A stretch of DNA of 64,000 bases from Pipra filicauda (GCF_003945595.2 NW_024103718.1:1240001-1304000); one strand, 5' to 3'; numbered from the stretch's first letter, positions 1-13,700 are shown. A program made the numbers and translations. Notes: generated by a model not told the origin, from the letters alone.

Positions 1-3000
1 TAAAAGGATGGAGAGCAGAAAAGGGAAGAAAATTAATGTTTTAAAAAAATCTCAGTAGTATTATAATCCCATCGTCTTCTTCACATGTTTCTTATGCATA
101 TATTGAAGTTTTTTCTAAAGAGATTGGGAAATCAGTGCACTGCTTTTGCCAAGAATAGCATGAAAATTCCCACACAGGAGACAGGGGGATTGCCAAGTCT
201 GAATAGAGATCTGCATTTTCTCATTATGGCTAATGAGAACCAATGGCACAAATTGTGGTAATTTGTTCAGCCAATAAGGGCTGTTTTCAGGGACAGTTTA
301 AGTATTTGTATACTGCACTTTCCCTGGACAAACCTGTATGTTGCAGGCAGAAGCACAGCTCAGGAGCTAATAACACTGATGTACAGTAACAAGATTGTTG
401 TTGCTAACAAGATTGCAGCTATGTATCTGTGCTTCTGCATTCCCTTGTCAGACTTAGGTGAACGCTATTTTGGGGATATCTGTACCTGCTCTGATCATAT
501 CTTTCATCTGCAACAAAAAATAACCAAAGCTATATGCATGTTATGAGAAGCAAGCAGGTGACAGAAATCCAGTCTAACTCGCATATATGTTCTGAAGCAC
601 TGCTTAAGCATCACAACTGTAGTAAGTGTCAAAGTGGTTGGTACAATCAATGGAGTAAGTGCCTTTAAAAGTCCCCAAGAGAGGCTAGATTTTCCCTTTG
701 TCACATAAGCAAATTGAATACCTTCGTCTGGTCAATTATTGCCTTCTAAACATCAATTTCTAAGTGTTGTTTGACAAACAAATAAAAGAGGGTGCAAATA
801 TAAATTGAAATCAAGATATTTGTAATTAACAGCACATAGGGACAAAGCTTCATTCTCCTTCCATGTTACTTGTGATTGATTAAACCACCTCCATAACATC
901 AGCATCCTGTGATCCTGAATCAGATGCTCAAAGTCAAAATGAAAGGGTTTCATTGCAAGGAATAATGTTTACTACTGACACAGACAAATGTATAGCATTC
1001 CTGCACTGTCTGGGACCTTTTTTCAGAAGACTATAAAATAATTTGTAACCAAAAAAAAAGTTTAAATTATGTCTATAGCATCTACATGAAAGAGAGAAAA
1101 ACAAGAAGAAGCCTACGGCAGGCATAATGCATTTATAACTTCTTTCACATTTCTCAGTGTTCCTTTTTTTTCCCCTACATTTCTTTGAGGGCAGACAGTG
1201 GAATAATTAACATTTTTTCTAAATTAACTTGGTTTTGCTAGTTTATATTTTATCTTCATACAAGAATCTATATTCTCATGTTCTATAGCTCCAAATAACT
1301 AACATTTTAGCTTAATATTATGAGATACCATTGGCAGTATATTCCAATTTTAATTGTTTCTAGGTTTTTTTGAGTGTGTTTGATGAAATAGTTTGCATAT
1401 CTGTGTATGTACTTCTACAGACATGTATGTAGAATGAAAGAGACTTAAAATAGGTGATTCAGGCTTCACTTTGCCACTCTACCTGGCAATGGATTTTGCC
1501 TCAGTACAGATAACTATAATCTGCTGCTGTTTCAGCTTCAACAAGACATCTTCTGGTGTTGATAAGACAAGACATCATTTGAATACGTGGAATTGATTTC
1601 AACTGGAAGCAAAGTCAGTCCTACCAAAACACATAGTTGCTTTGCCTGTCCATCCAAATGGTTGCTCTGGTGCAGGCAACACAAGGGCTCAGATTGGCAA
1701 AAAAATAAACCATAAAAGTCGAAAATTTAGGATTACTTACAGCTGAAAAAGGTCACTGGAAGCAAAGGGCAATACTTTCAGTGACAGCCTAGGTATTTTT
1801 GGAGCCTACATATCATCCTCATACAGCACTTAAGAAGACAGGACCAGACTGTTACACACAAAAGTACCTGAGGCACAGAAAGCCTCTATATGAATTTCAG
1901 CTGTATCCAGAGACTGAAATCACATTAATTTTGGCCAGTTCAGACATGTGAATGGACTGGCCATCAACCCCAGTAACCAGTTGCTGCACAATGGATGAAC
2001 CCCAGGAAATTCCCAGCTCTGCCGTAGGTTATTGGTAAAATCATTTTACTAGATTTTTTGATACTGTTCTAATGAAAGACATGAATTCTACAGTCACTCT
2101 CCTTCTATTACTGCCTGAATCCCTCTGCTGATAATTTATTAGGTTTCTCTGTTTGAACAACTGCAGGTGGTAATAGAATATGCAGAAATTTAAGACATGT
2201 TCACAGTTTGATGTGGTGGAGTTCATAAAATATAATTACTGTGGAGTCATATGAACACCGTATTATGAAGGTGTGGAAACCAGTTGATTTTATGAATTCC
2301 CTGTGTATACCTTTGTAAAATGACAGCTTATATTTTAATTTTGAGAATAACTTTACATATCTATTATTATTTTTACTTCCAATTCCATATGAGATCCGAG
2401 GCACTGCTGGCATCACTAACTAATGGAAATTCTTGAATCTTGAAAATATTCTGTTTGATGAGAACATCATTCAAGAATATGGTCAGGAAAATGAAGCTAG
2501 ACAGATTGAAAATAAAAAGTTAATCATTACCAGACAAGGAGCATAATTCCAGTTATCAAGATCACCCAGTGAACCAAATTAGAAAACAAAGTGGAATTTT
2601 TTAAAGATAAGCTCTCCTCTAGGTGAGAGAAAGGAGGAGATTTCAGCAAACACAACAGTAATCCTGTTCCTGCATCTGTAGGTTCTTGTATTAAGTGAAA
2701 GCTTAGACTTCCTGCAAAGTGGACACTGGGTGTCTCCAGTGTCTGAGGAAGTGACAGGAAAACCCAAGTGCCACTTTGGTCCAACAGCATGCTCACAGGA
2801 CCCCAGCTCATCCTGCTCATCACAGAGACAGCATCTTGTTGAAGTAATTAAGAGAGCACAAACCCATTTACTGATCAAAGAGAAAACAAGAGGCTGGAAC
2901 TGGAGTGTACCCAAACTAAAGAAAGCTTAAGGAAAGTGTAGTTTCATTTCCTGCCATATGGCAGGAAAGCTTCCCTTCAGAACACCCTTTCTGATCCCTA

Positions 3001-4427
3001 AATTAACTAGAGTGTGCTGTGAAGGGGTGCAATTTGATATTTACCCTCTTCTGTTACTGATGGATGTTGGTTTGGAATACAATGCCCCAATATCAGCCAC
3101 AGAATATTTCCTTTTCACTTATTTATTTTTGCCTAGATCTTCATTGAGAGATTGCCACAAACCACACACAAGGAAACAAGATGCATGAGTAATTGTCACT
3201 TCTGTATTCTTTTGAAATGAAATACATTTTATTGTTCAGCATATCTGTCATCCTCATCTTCTGTCTTAGCTCTAGAAATTCCATCTGTAAGTACCTATTG
3301 TAAATCATGTGTATAAACTGATATTCCCAGTGTCACAGGGTATATATATTCCTTATGTCTTAGCACATTCTACATCATTTGAAGTATGAAACATGCATCA
3401 GAGAACCAATTTGTCTTTTCAAAAAAGAAAAAAAGAGATCCTTGGTGAAAGGGCCTATAAAAATTTCTGCAAAAAAGCATAGACCAAACAATGAATAATC
3501 TCACCTCAATAAATTATGCCTGCAAAGACCAAGGCAATACCAAATTCTAATATTTCACTTATGTAATATTTTCTCCCAATTCTCCTATGCACTGAGGACA
3601 GATACTTGATACAGTGTCAACATAATATTAGGGAAAAGAAAAACACATAACTGTACAGATCCTCAAGATATTGTCAACCAGCTCCAGTATCTTATCTCTG
3701 TCTATTTACCTTTTTATTCTATTCTACTATTTGTAAAGTTGCACCCCTAGTTCTGTTGTTGATTGAATGCACAGTTCTCGTTTGGGCAGGCAGCTGGCAA
3801 GCACAGCCCTACTCACAATGAAAGTGAGAATCAACATATTGGAAAGGCTTGAGCTCTGGTAAATAAAATACTAAACCTATATAAATTGAGAATTGACATC
3901 TGTACTCTAGATGTCTCCTCTTCCTGACCCTGCCTTGAATGTCAAGTTCACCAAAGTGGATGGAATAATTTATGTCAAAGGAGTAAGACCATACTAGATG
4001 ATCTAATAGTCATTTAATGCCTGTTCTGTAACTTCCACAAGGAGCACAAGAAACCCTGAGTACACTACTAAGTAAATTCACTGTTAGAAACCATAATTTC
4101 CTCATTATCTGACAAGATTTGGCTGAAGAATTCAAATGTGTATTGAAAGCGGTCATTTAACTCAGTGACCACAGACATACTTTCCAGGTTTGAAGGGCAC
4201 CCTTTGATACTAGCTGGACCATTCACTTGAGCCCTAAAATCCAAACCTCTGAGCAAAACTATCCAACTAGGGGTCATATTTCCAACCTGGAAGAGCGGAC
4301 AGAATCACGTTAGGGAGCAGGGGCATCTATAAGGACTCATTGGTGACTACTGAGCTGGACAGAAGAGTGGGGGGAAAGGGGAGACGGACCTATTTAGCTG
4401 CAGCAGCACTATTAAGAGGGGTTTTCT
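1..4427. other. Unique AT-rich non-coding stretch
   Basis: I see no gene, transposon or RNA gene here. Open frames are all under about 115 codons, overlap on both strands and resemble no family I know, so they look like chance. The only local structure I noted is a nested inverted repeat near 2.7 kb, listed separately. The sequence could be intronic or intergenic; nothing in it decides which. Confidence 0.6.
2707..2752. repeat. Nested inverted repeat (hairpin)
   Basis: An inner perfect 8-bp stem (GACACTGG / CCAGTGTC, loop GTGTCT) sits inside an outer 7-bp stem (ACTTCCT / AGGAAGT). It lies in a locally GC-richer patch. It may be chance; no flanking repeat or promoter gives it a role. Confidence 0.45.
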
Positions 4428-5175
4428 AGAATCACAGAATCTAAGGCACTAGACCAGGTTGCTCAAAACCCCATCCAATCTGACCTTAAACACTTCCAGG
4501 GATGGGGAAGCCACAACTACACTGGGTAAACTGTTCCAGTGCCTCACCAAATAATTTCTTCCTAATATCTGATCTAAACCTACTCTCTTTCAGTTTGAAG
4601 CCATTCCCCCTGGTCCTGTCACTACATGCCCTTGTATATAGTCTCTCTCCATCTTTTTTGTAGGCTCCTTTCCGGTACTGGAAGGCTGTAATTAGGTGCC
4701 CTGAAGTCCTCTCTTTTCCAGGCTGAATAATCCCAATTCTCCCAGCCTTTCCTCTTAGGAAATGTAGTTCATCTTTCAAATTATCTTAGTGGCCTTTCTC
4801 TAGACTTGCTCCAACAGGTCGATGTCATTTCTGTGTTGGAGACCCCAGAGTTGGATGCAGTGTTCCAGGTGGGCCCTCACAAGAGCAGAGTAGAGGGGCA
4901 GAATCACCTCTCTCGACCTGCTGGCCATGCTGCTTTTGATGCAGCCTAGGATACAATTGGCTTTCTGGGCTGCAAGCACACATTGCCAGCTCATATCCAA
5001 CCTCTCATCCACCAGCACCTCCAAGTCCTTCTCAACAGGGCTGCTCTTGATCTGTTCATCCCCAAGCCTGCATTGATCCCGAGGGTTGCCCTGACCCAAG
5101 TACAGCATCTTGCACTTGGTTTTGTTCAACGTCATGAAATTCCAATGGCCCACTTCTCGAGTTTGTCTAGGTAGA
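4428..5175 (-). mobile_element. CR1 LINE, 5'-truncated, minus strand
   Basis: On the minus strand this is the 3' part of a CR1 non-LTR retrotransposon: the end of ORF2 followed by the 3' UTR. The reverse-strand translation of about 4800-5160 shows the typical downstream ORF2 features: [16 protein letters not shown], then [19 protein letters not shown], then [20 protein letters not shown]. The reverse transcriptase core is missing, as expected from 5' truncation during target-primed reverse transcription. The 3' terminus is marked at the low-coordinate end by AGAATCACAGAAT, the complement of the CR1 terminal repeat. Compared with the copy at 24041-24846, about 75 bp of the 3' UTR just inside that terminus are missing, which looks like a secondary internal deletion. 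Stops and substitutions show it is inactive. The 5' boundary is uncertain by about 10 bp. Confidence 0.93.
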
Positions 5176-5574
5176 GAAGTAGAGCTAGAAATGCACTTTC
5201 TACTTTTCAGAAGAAAGCAAGTCAGAGATGGCAAAATTGCATGAGAAAAACTGCTTTTGGAGAGAAAGAAGCTTAGGAAACCCTCTTCTCAGATGAGGCT
5301 GTAGTGAGAGGTAGTTTAGGCACCAACTATCTGGCAGATTTGAGGTTATCAGAGGAAAAGGTATTCTAGTGGGGAAAAAGGGGTGGTTTGTGGGCTTGAA
5401 GAATATTAAAGGCAAAGAAACAAGCGAAACCACACACATAAACCCCCTCTCATTCCTCAGTAGATCTAGACCGATTAAGAAGCTCCTATTGTACTGAAGG
5501 ATGATGTATTACATTAATTTGAAAATACATTCTTTATTTCCATTCTTAATCAAACTGGACAAGAGCATTATGCT

Positions 5575-5719
5575 CTGCGGTTAGCTCGGTTGGTTAGAGC
5601 GTGGTGCTAATAACACCAAGGTTGTGGGTTCAATCCCTCTATGGGCCATTCACTTAAGAGTTGGATTCAATGATCCTTGTGGTCCCTTCCAGCTCAGAAT
5701 AGTATGTGATTCTGTGATC
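5575..5719 (+). mobile_element. tRNA-Ile-derived SINE with CR1 tail (TguSINE1-like)
   Basis: The first 74 nt (5575-5648) have the length and nearly the sequence of a tRNA-Ile(AAT). They include an A-box-like TTAGCTCGGTTGG, a perfect 5-bp anticodon stem (TGGTG / CACCA) around the loop CTAATAA with anticodon AAT at 5609-5611, a B box GGTTCAATCCC and a 3' acceptor side ending GGGCCA. From 5649 the sequence becomes a CR1 3' end (GGATTCAATGATCC, GTGGTCCCTTCCAGCTCAG, then ATTCTGTGAT). A tRNA head fused to a LINE tail is a SINE: RNA polymerase III would transcribe it from the internal A and B boxes, and the tail would recruit the CR1 reverse transcriptase. The 5' acceptor strand (CTGCGGT) no longer pairs well with the 3' side, so this is not a functional tRNA gene. 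I saw no clear target-site duplication. TguSINE1, known from passerine birds, has this composition; the subfamily call is from memory. Confidence 0.88.
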
Positions 5720-8332
5720 TTCAAGCTTCATTATTGCTCATTATTTATCTAAAGTTGAAGACTGCAAAATCATGATTACGTATAGAGAAGAATGAACTAA
5801 ACTAAAAGACGAGGGCAATGAGTGGACACTCCTCACACTGACCAATGCAACAGCACCTTTTTGTTCGTCTTAAGATGACAAGTTAACAGGAAAGTTAAAA
5901 TTTCTTGAAGCTTTATATTTTATATTACAACATTTGTAAGAACCAATCTTTATTCCTCTACTGAACCATTCCTTTCAGACAAAACAAGAAGTTGCTGAGC
6001 TATAATTTTAAAAATTATTGCTTATACTACAGTATTTGATGCATCTTAGGAAGCAAAGAAAAACTGGGCAAAGTGTTCATATATCAGCTGGAACCTCTTC
6101 TCTAAGATACCTTTAAGGTGTCTTTTAGATGCCTTTGTCACTGGGACCAAGAGAACTGTTCTTCAGTGTTGGGTGCTCTGGTTCCTTAATTAAGGTTACA
6201 GCCTTAGTATTTGTTAATCTACAAGTAAATTAAAGGTTTACATTTCACCCACTATCAATTCCAGTAGCTGAAAATGGGAAATAAGATAAAGACATCAAGG
6301 ACCTTTAGAAATCATCTTCTACTCTTGGAAGAAAAGAAGACAGAATGCCTATAAAAAACAGGATATCTCTTAACATATAAGTCTAGAATTTGACCTGATT
6401 ACATCAAATACTTAAATCAGAGATTCCTATTGACGATTTCTAAACAGGACTGTAACTGGAATCAGCAGTGCTAAATAATACACACAAAGACACCACTTTC
6501 TGTATTCCCTCAGGACACTGTAGGAGCATGGAGATCCATCTGCTTGTGGATTTTGCCTCACAAAGCCCCCAGTGATAGCTCACACTAAACCCCAGCAAGG
6601 AAATTGCAGTAATAGTGAGAAGCTGAATAACATAACTTCAACTTTTTGCTCACTCATAAGATAATATGCCAAATACTTGCTGAGGAATAGCAACTTCTCA
6701 ACAAATACAAATTTTTTTTTCCATTTCACCTTCTATATATTATAGCAGATATCAAAAGAAAATCTGTCCCAGTGGAAAAATTGTAATGTCTGTTTTAGAA
6801 GTCTCTCTTAAAGGTCAGTGGGAGTCAGAGATTTTATTTTAACAAGGCTCAAACCTCACTGTAGGAATTTTAGACATCAAAAATCATTATACGTGGCTGG
6901 AAAGCCCTTGGCTATAAAGATTATGCATCTTCTACTTAGTCTTACCAAGATGAAGTTTGCAAAGGACTCAAAATCTAGATAGATAAGTGAAAGACAAAGG
7001 TATCATTTTTCAAGTTGTGTGGACTTCCTGATTTGTCTTTTTTTTATTTTTCATTACAACAAAATTTGAAGGCTTGAACCAATGATGAGAAAACGCAAGG
7101 ATAGAGGGTAAACAGTAAAAAGAATATACTATGCATTTATTAGATCTTCCCAAATGGAGATGAAACATATACAGGAGACATATAGAAAGAAACAGGTTAT
7201 TTAAAAGACTAGATGAAAATCCTAGAGGGAAAAATCTGTCTTAAAGAGTCAAGGGGAGATCCATCCATGAATGCTACCTGTAGGAGGATATACTGGTGTT
7301 TAAGGCAGCAAGAAGGGGCCTTAGTGCCTTGACTAGTCCCATCCAAGATCTATAAGGCAAAGACTGCCCTAGCAATAGTAAACAAACAACTGTCTCTGTG
7401 GCACCATTCTGATAACAGAAGCAATGCAGTCATGTTAACTTCTCCCAGGTATCTTTCTTGCAGAAAAATTAAAATTCTCAAGTGCCCACATTGTCACCTC
7501 AACCACACAGCTCAAACAGAGTCTTCGAACATTGCACCACAACTTGCCAGATTCTTAGGGTACACCTACGCTGCTAAGTCACAGAAGTTTTCCCACTGCT
7601 TATTTGATATTTCATCACGCAGCTGAATCTTGCATTTTCTATCCTCTCTAAAAAAGAGTCCTAACCACTTTTCTGTGGACACTTCATAAACTGCAAACTG
7701 GGTCAAAAGGCAATACAATCAACCACCATGTGATGTGCTCCAACTATGTTCAAGTTCTGCAGGGTTAAGCAGTCACTCCTTAGCCAGGCATTGCAGCAGT
7801 CTGAGTACCACACATCGAAATACTGCTCTGAAAGGCAGCCACACATTCCCCATGCAGGGCCCAGTGAAGAACCAAGGCCAGGTACTGTGCTGTTTACAGA
7901 CAGACAGACAGCTCTGGAGAACTAGTCCTAAAAAATGGTTATAAAGGTCCTTGATTTTCTTTTATTTAATTAACAGTTGACACAGCCTTAGTTTCTAAAA
8001 AAGTATATAAAAGCCTTAGAGTCAGTGTTTTGCAAATCCTTGCTGCAGAAGGAAGAACAGAAAAGGAGTACAGGGTTTTTGCACCATAACAAAGGGGGCA
8101 CCTTAGTAATAAGATCAAGATCAGCTCTGCATCACAAAAAACGAATCCAAACTCTTTTAATTCTGATGCCAATTTATGTAGGTGGATTGAGAAACTTGTA
8201 GGCAAACAGATTTGTCTAGGGAGAAGATGATATTTCCTTGAAAAGGTTTTTCTTTGCTTAGTTCTTATTTTGCTTATTTGATGGACTTTTAACCAAGCTG
8301 GGCAGGCCAGGATAGAAGTTATTTAGCGGCCC

Positions 8333-8345
8333 TGCTGAGTCAGCT
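8333..8345. promoter_or_regulatory. T-MARE / AP-1-like site
   Basis: TGCTGAGTCAGCT matches 12 of 13 positions of the palindromic Maf recognition element (TGCTGAGTCAGCA), with the AP-1 core TGAGTCA in the centre. Large Maf, small Maf-NRF or BACH dimers and AP-1 bind such sites. A 12-base exact match is expected by chance well under once in 64 kb. Occupancy and function are inferred only, and no promoter is recognisable nearby. Confidence 0.35.
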
Positions 8346-9760
8346 GCTTGAGGGCCTAAATATGCTATGATAGTCTTGATGAGCCTGAGTAAGAGTGTCT
8401 GTAAAACCCTTGATTCCCAACGGGATCCTCAGAAGTTGGTGACTACTACCCTGTAGGCTATGTATGGACATTCGTTGTGACATCTCCTTTGCCTGACTCC
8501 TCATCTTTCACATCAAGGGACTTACAGTTGCAGCCTTGGGGCTATTAAACTAATTAAAATACATAGCATTAAAGATGGAAAGGCTGCTGATCTGGCTTCT
8601 GTAAAGATGTCAAAACAAGAAATCACTTTTCCTCTGAGTCTGAATAAAATCAAATTATACATAGAGTAGATTAGATTAGAGAAGATCTGTTTCTTAAAGT
8701 ATCTTATCTGTTCTCTTCTCATTGTATTCAGCCAAAGCAGGCAGATTCACTGAATGCTGTTTATATCTGTGAGCCTCATACTTGCATAGGGATCAAATTC
8801 TGATCCTGTAAACATTTAGCTCATTCCAACAATGATATGTATAATCTGCGTCTGACTCCAAAGCAGAGGATTTTAGCAAAAAGAGCAAGTAAACTGTGAT
8901 GGGTGTATAAGTGCATTAATGGCTCCTGCTAAGTCTCGGTGATCCTCTTACAGGTACACAGGCTATAATGGATCCAGAGTAGAGAAGGTAATGCATAGTA
9001 GTTCATGCATAGTTCACCTTGATAGAAAAACACAAACAGTGCTTGCTGACAAGATGAGGGAATGGAGTTTTTTTCAAAAATGTCTTAGCTGTTCAGGAGC
9101 TACCATGGAGATCTAGTGGGCATGAGTAGGATAAAAGCTCATGTTCAAAGGAGCTCAGTACTTGAGCACTCCCTCAGAAGGAAGGTCTAGAAAGCATTTA
9201 ACCCTGTTCCCAGCTCACAGACAGTAGCAGATACACTTCCATATTGTGCAAGGACCACTCGGTTTTTGGGGAGAGGTGATATATTTTCTCTCTCACCTAA
9301 GAGACTCAGAAGTTGCAGGTGAGCTTTTAGTCCCACACACCAGGGTGAAGGGTGCATGTGGGCTCACTGCTTTTTTCTGACCATATCAGTTGACATTACT
9401 GTACACTGAGCAACCCTGATATCATTAAGCAGTCACCACTATAGCAGTAGCAGTTCTGTGCGTGTTTCTCTTACTTTTCTCTTCTGTTACACACATGGGG
9501 TTACTGCTCCGAGATATGTTATTGTCTGGCAGAAACACAGCACAGGAATGTCTTGAGTAAGACATTCCCATGCCACTGGAAAGAATAAACCCAAGAATAT
9601 TAAACAAAAATTAATTCCTCCTTGCCCTTTTGATAAGGAATCCCTCCAGAAGTGGAAGTCCATATAAGTATTATTGTACTATCTCCTAGTTAAGGGGCAG
9701 TTCATAAACCATCTAAAAGAGCTGTAAATTGAATATATTACAGCTGAATCACAGTCACAT

Positions 9761-9784
9761 CATATCACTTTCCATATCACTTTC
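9761..9784. repeat. 12-bp tandem duplication
   Basis: CATATCACTTTC occurs twice in direct succession, followed by CATATA. This is a simple slippage-type duplication in unique sequence. Confidence 0.8.
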
Positions 9785-10701
9785 CATATATAACCACGTT
9801 TTCCTGGGTTCATTTAGTTCTTTAAAACTTTCTGGTTAACTAGACAGGCATTTAAGTAGTGTAAAAGACAGAAATAATAAATGTGAAATAATTGGGACTC
9901 AATTATTTAGTTCCTTTAACTATTGTTATCTTGCCTTAGCTTATAAATTGTGTTTTTTATCATTCTGCTACACTAAGTGTGGGGTTTTTTGAGACAGTTA
10001 GTGTCATTGAGCTTTTTCCATTAATTTCTGAAAACTAAATATATTTCATATTTTATGTAAGCATTTCTAAATATACAAAATATGTTTAAGACCTGTTTTT
10101 TTCAAAGATCTTTCAGCCAAAAAAGTTCCAATGCATAATATTGAGAAGTAGCTACCTTTTTTTTTTTGTGACCTGTATATTTATGTATAGAAAAACTCAT
10201 TTACACATAAAAATGTCACAGCTTTTAAGTGTACTATCTTTCTGATAGCAGACATCTAATTAGATAATGTTTGCTATGCATATGTCTAAGACCTTCCAGA
10301 ACCATAAATAAAACCTTTACTGCAGTGAAAAACTTTCAGGAACATGGGACACCAAAGTTTTTACTCTCACTCACCTAATTTGTATATTGTTTGGTGAGTG
10401 GCTGCATATTTTGTACTGAAGGGGATAGAGTACAGTAAATTGCCAGAAGCAAGCAAATTATTTGTAGCAGAGTATATTTACTGACTATTCACCTGAAGCA
10501 GCTGAGAGGTTTAGAATACTGATGTCCCTGACAGGGATGTATTAGTGAACGTTCAACGGTGTTTAAGTCTAATTCAACTGCTTTCTCTGAACACTGCCTT
10601 ATGATTATCAGCTCCATATCTGCTGGATGTTCATATACCACTCTCCTAACTTATACTTAAACAGTGCCCATGACTGCTGTTTGTGTTTGTCTTTAAGTTT
10701 T

Positions 10702-10770
10702 GGAACTTTTTTCTCTATAGTAGGAAAAAGGAACTTTAATAATAGGAACTTTTTTTTTCTCTATAATAGG
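10702..10770. repeat. Imperfect tandem duplication, period about 43 bp
   Basis: The motif GGAACTTTTTT-CTCTATA-TAGG occurs from 10702 and again from 10745, with different T-run lengths and a G/A change. An extra short copy of the start (GGAACTTTAATAATA) lies between them. It is probably a slippage product and has no coding role. Confidence 0.6.
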
Positions 10771-13700
10771 GGGAAAAAAAGAGAAAAATATTGGAAAAGA
10801 GAAGAAACTCAACATATGGAGGACAGAAAGACGGGAGAAAGGGATAAATGTCAGAAATGGCACCTTTTTGTATTCTGAGTAGTCAGGAACATCTGATATT
10901 AGCTCAGAGACAAATGACCACCTCAAGGCTACCTTATCCATCTGCAGTATTTTGCACCTTGTACAGAACTCGTCTTAAGAACAGGGAAAATCAGACGATT
11001 GTAAGATAAATTTGAGCAGTGAAGATGAATAAATGTTTGATTATCTCAGCTACCACCTTATTCACTTGAATTTACCTAGTCTATATATGTATATCCAAAT
11101 AGCATAGATTGATGAGACCATTTCTTCTCCTTAGTCCCTTACCTTGGTGTAAAATCTATTTGAATGCCAGAGTAAAATTTCTTTGGATATCTGAAAATGT
11201 GAGAAGGGAATTAAAACCTTCAAAGCCATTCAATTATAACAGGAACTGTCTAAAACACTGAAAAAACTATGTAGTATGATTAATTAACCTGAATCCAAGA
11301 AAACACTCAAAAGGAAATCTCAACCTTTAAGAAATGGAATTACAGTAACTTATAGAGATCTCTGCAGTGGTATGGAATCAAGAAATGCAATACAATTTTA
11401 ACCATTTAACCATGATAGTAGTCCATTCCAACCCAGCTCAAAGCTCAAAATCATCTCATAAAATAGCATTAGCATTTCTGCAGACAAACCAGGCAGGCAA
11501 CTTAGATAAACATTTTCACTGAGGCAAAAACATTTTCAGCAAATAACTACGTGTCCCTCAAAACAGTTTGTTCGTTAGAAGACAGAAAAATTGGAGTATT
11601 TTTCTCTTGAAGATAACATTGCATACAACTCTATTTGCAATCCTCTCTGAATCCTGCCTGCGGCACGAAAGCCCACAGTGCTAAGGAGTCACATCAGATG
11701 TCCAGTGTCACACAGCATACTTTTAAATAAACCAAGCCTTGGGACAACTTAAAACTACAGAGCAGCTGAAGCAATGAGAAGAAAACTGAGTTATTCTGAC
11801 TGTAAGGCAGGAACAAGTTAACCTATCACAGATACTGACTGATCCCTCCTGGTTTCCTTCAGAGCACCTTCATTCTTTTGATGTTCAGATGCCAACTACA
11901 ATCACCTCTATCAGTATGAGCAAAATTCACTCTCTTCAGAAACCCTAATACACAGACTAGCAGAATTGTCACTGTATCACTTATTTTTAAAAAAGCTTTA
12001 CTTATAAAATATATCTTAAAAGTGACAGACAAGGCACACTGTCCTTCTTTAAAATATATTCATAAAGAAAAATCAAGTAACACGATATAATCCAGTAATC
12101 TCATTTTAATCTCATTTTACTGTCTAGATCATTCATTTGTACTGTGATTACATATTGAAGTTCTTACACTGCAGAGACACTTCCCTGCTGCTTCTGTTTG
12201 CTGTCTTATCTGATTCAAAAGGTGCTCCAAGCCATGTCCCCTGTGCTCTGGGAGACAGACCACTTCAGAACCCTTCCTGCAGTAGACCCAATTCTGTGCT
12301 GACCCAAAGGGACATAAAATGGGCAGCAAGTGTTGTTGGGTGTGCAACAAGATAAACACAGTGTTGCGCACAGAGCTGTATGGGGAAGGTACTGCTGCTG
12401 TCTTCTGCTCCTCTCGCTGTCACCCAAGAGTGCATAAGTCTTTTTCATTTCTGCTCCCCATTCCTGCCTTGGCACTATCTTAAATTCCGAGGAGAACCAG
12501 TTTGATCCAAACTCAGGTCACTCTGACTAATGAAGGGAAATGAAATAACACTGTTGCAACCAAGTTCTTGAAAACATTAGATTTTCAATGTGAATGAGAT
12601 GATTCTAAAGTTTTGAAATCATTAAAGCAGATTTGTAGGCAGGTCTAAAATCTCCTATTTATTTGCAGGAAACTGTTTCCTTTCTGACCCACTATATGAA
12701 TGACTGTTTCAGTGCTATTGCTGCCTGTCCAGATCCTATGCAAAACAGGCAATTTTCTGTCTGGCTCAACACATCAAGCACTATCCTGCAAAACACAAGA
12801 CAAATACCACAAAGTACATCTGCTTTGCACACACCTCTCTTTCCACCTAGACATTATACTAACACAACACCCAAAGGAGTTTATGAGAAGAGTCTGAGTG
12901 TTTACCAGGTTGGTCAGTACAGTAGCAGGAGCCCTGCCCACATTGCCACATGTTCAGAAAACCATAAGCAAATGTCCATTACATAAATATAGATCAGATC
13001 TAAAGTTCACAAGCATAGTCTTCCCTTCCTGGGATGCCTGCCTGTGCACTGAACAGGCTGTGTGCTTTTGGATGTGGTAAAACTGATGCAGTTTTTTGCA
13101 TATCAAACATTCTGCTTGTGCCCAGAACTAAATGGCACATAGACAGTTCCTGTTAGCCCAGATAAAACAGATTCATTCTGCAGAGGACTAGCATGCACTC
13201 TTGAATTTATGGCACCTGTATAAATTTTAGTTCTCTGAAGTGCTAAAATGGACCTCAACATAATTTAATGCTCTTTAAAGTTGCAGAATAACTTATGCTG
13301 CTTATAAATGCTGAGGATCTCATCCTTTCCATGCAGGAAGGGGAAGAAAGGACCATGGAGTTTTTTCTCTTGGAGCCCCATACAGTACTTTTTGCAATCT
13401 TGTTCTGGTGATAAAATCTGCTGGGGTGCTGGTGAATGTACAAGGCAAAAACCTTCCCTTAACTATTCAGCTTTAAAATACATATTTTGTAATTTTAACT
13501 ACATTATTCCACACTGAGTATCAGAGAGAGAAAAAAAATAGAAACATTGTGGATTTGCATAAGTCACATCCAGTACAAGGAAGCTTGTGAATTAGCAGAA
13601 AAAAGCAAGAAACTAGTTATTCCAAAAGGGAAAGGTTTTTTCAGTGAAATAAAAAATGAATAAACAATTTGGAATGTGCCATATCTTCAGTATTGATGCC

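Noticed and set aside
2527..2914. Two minus-strand frames of about 100 codons
   Set aside because: They overlap each other and a plus-strand frame, have no recognisable motif and no supportable splice or promoter context.
5575..5648. A functional tRNA-Ile(AAT) gene
   Set aside because: The 5' acceptor strand no longer pairs with the 3' side, T-arm bases are altered, and the sequence runs straight into a CR1 tail instead of a polymerase III terminator. It is a SINE head.
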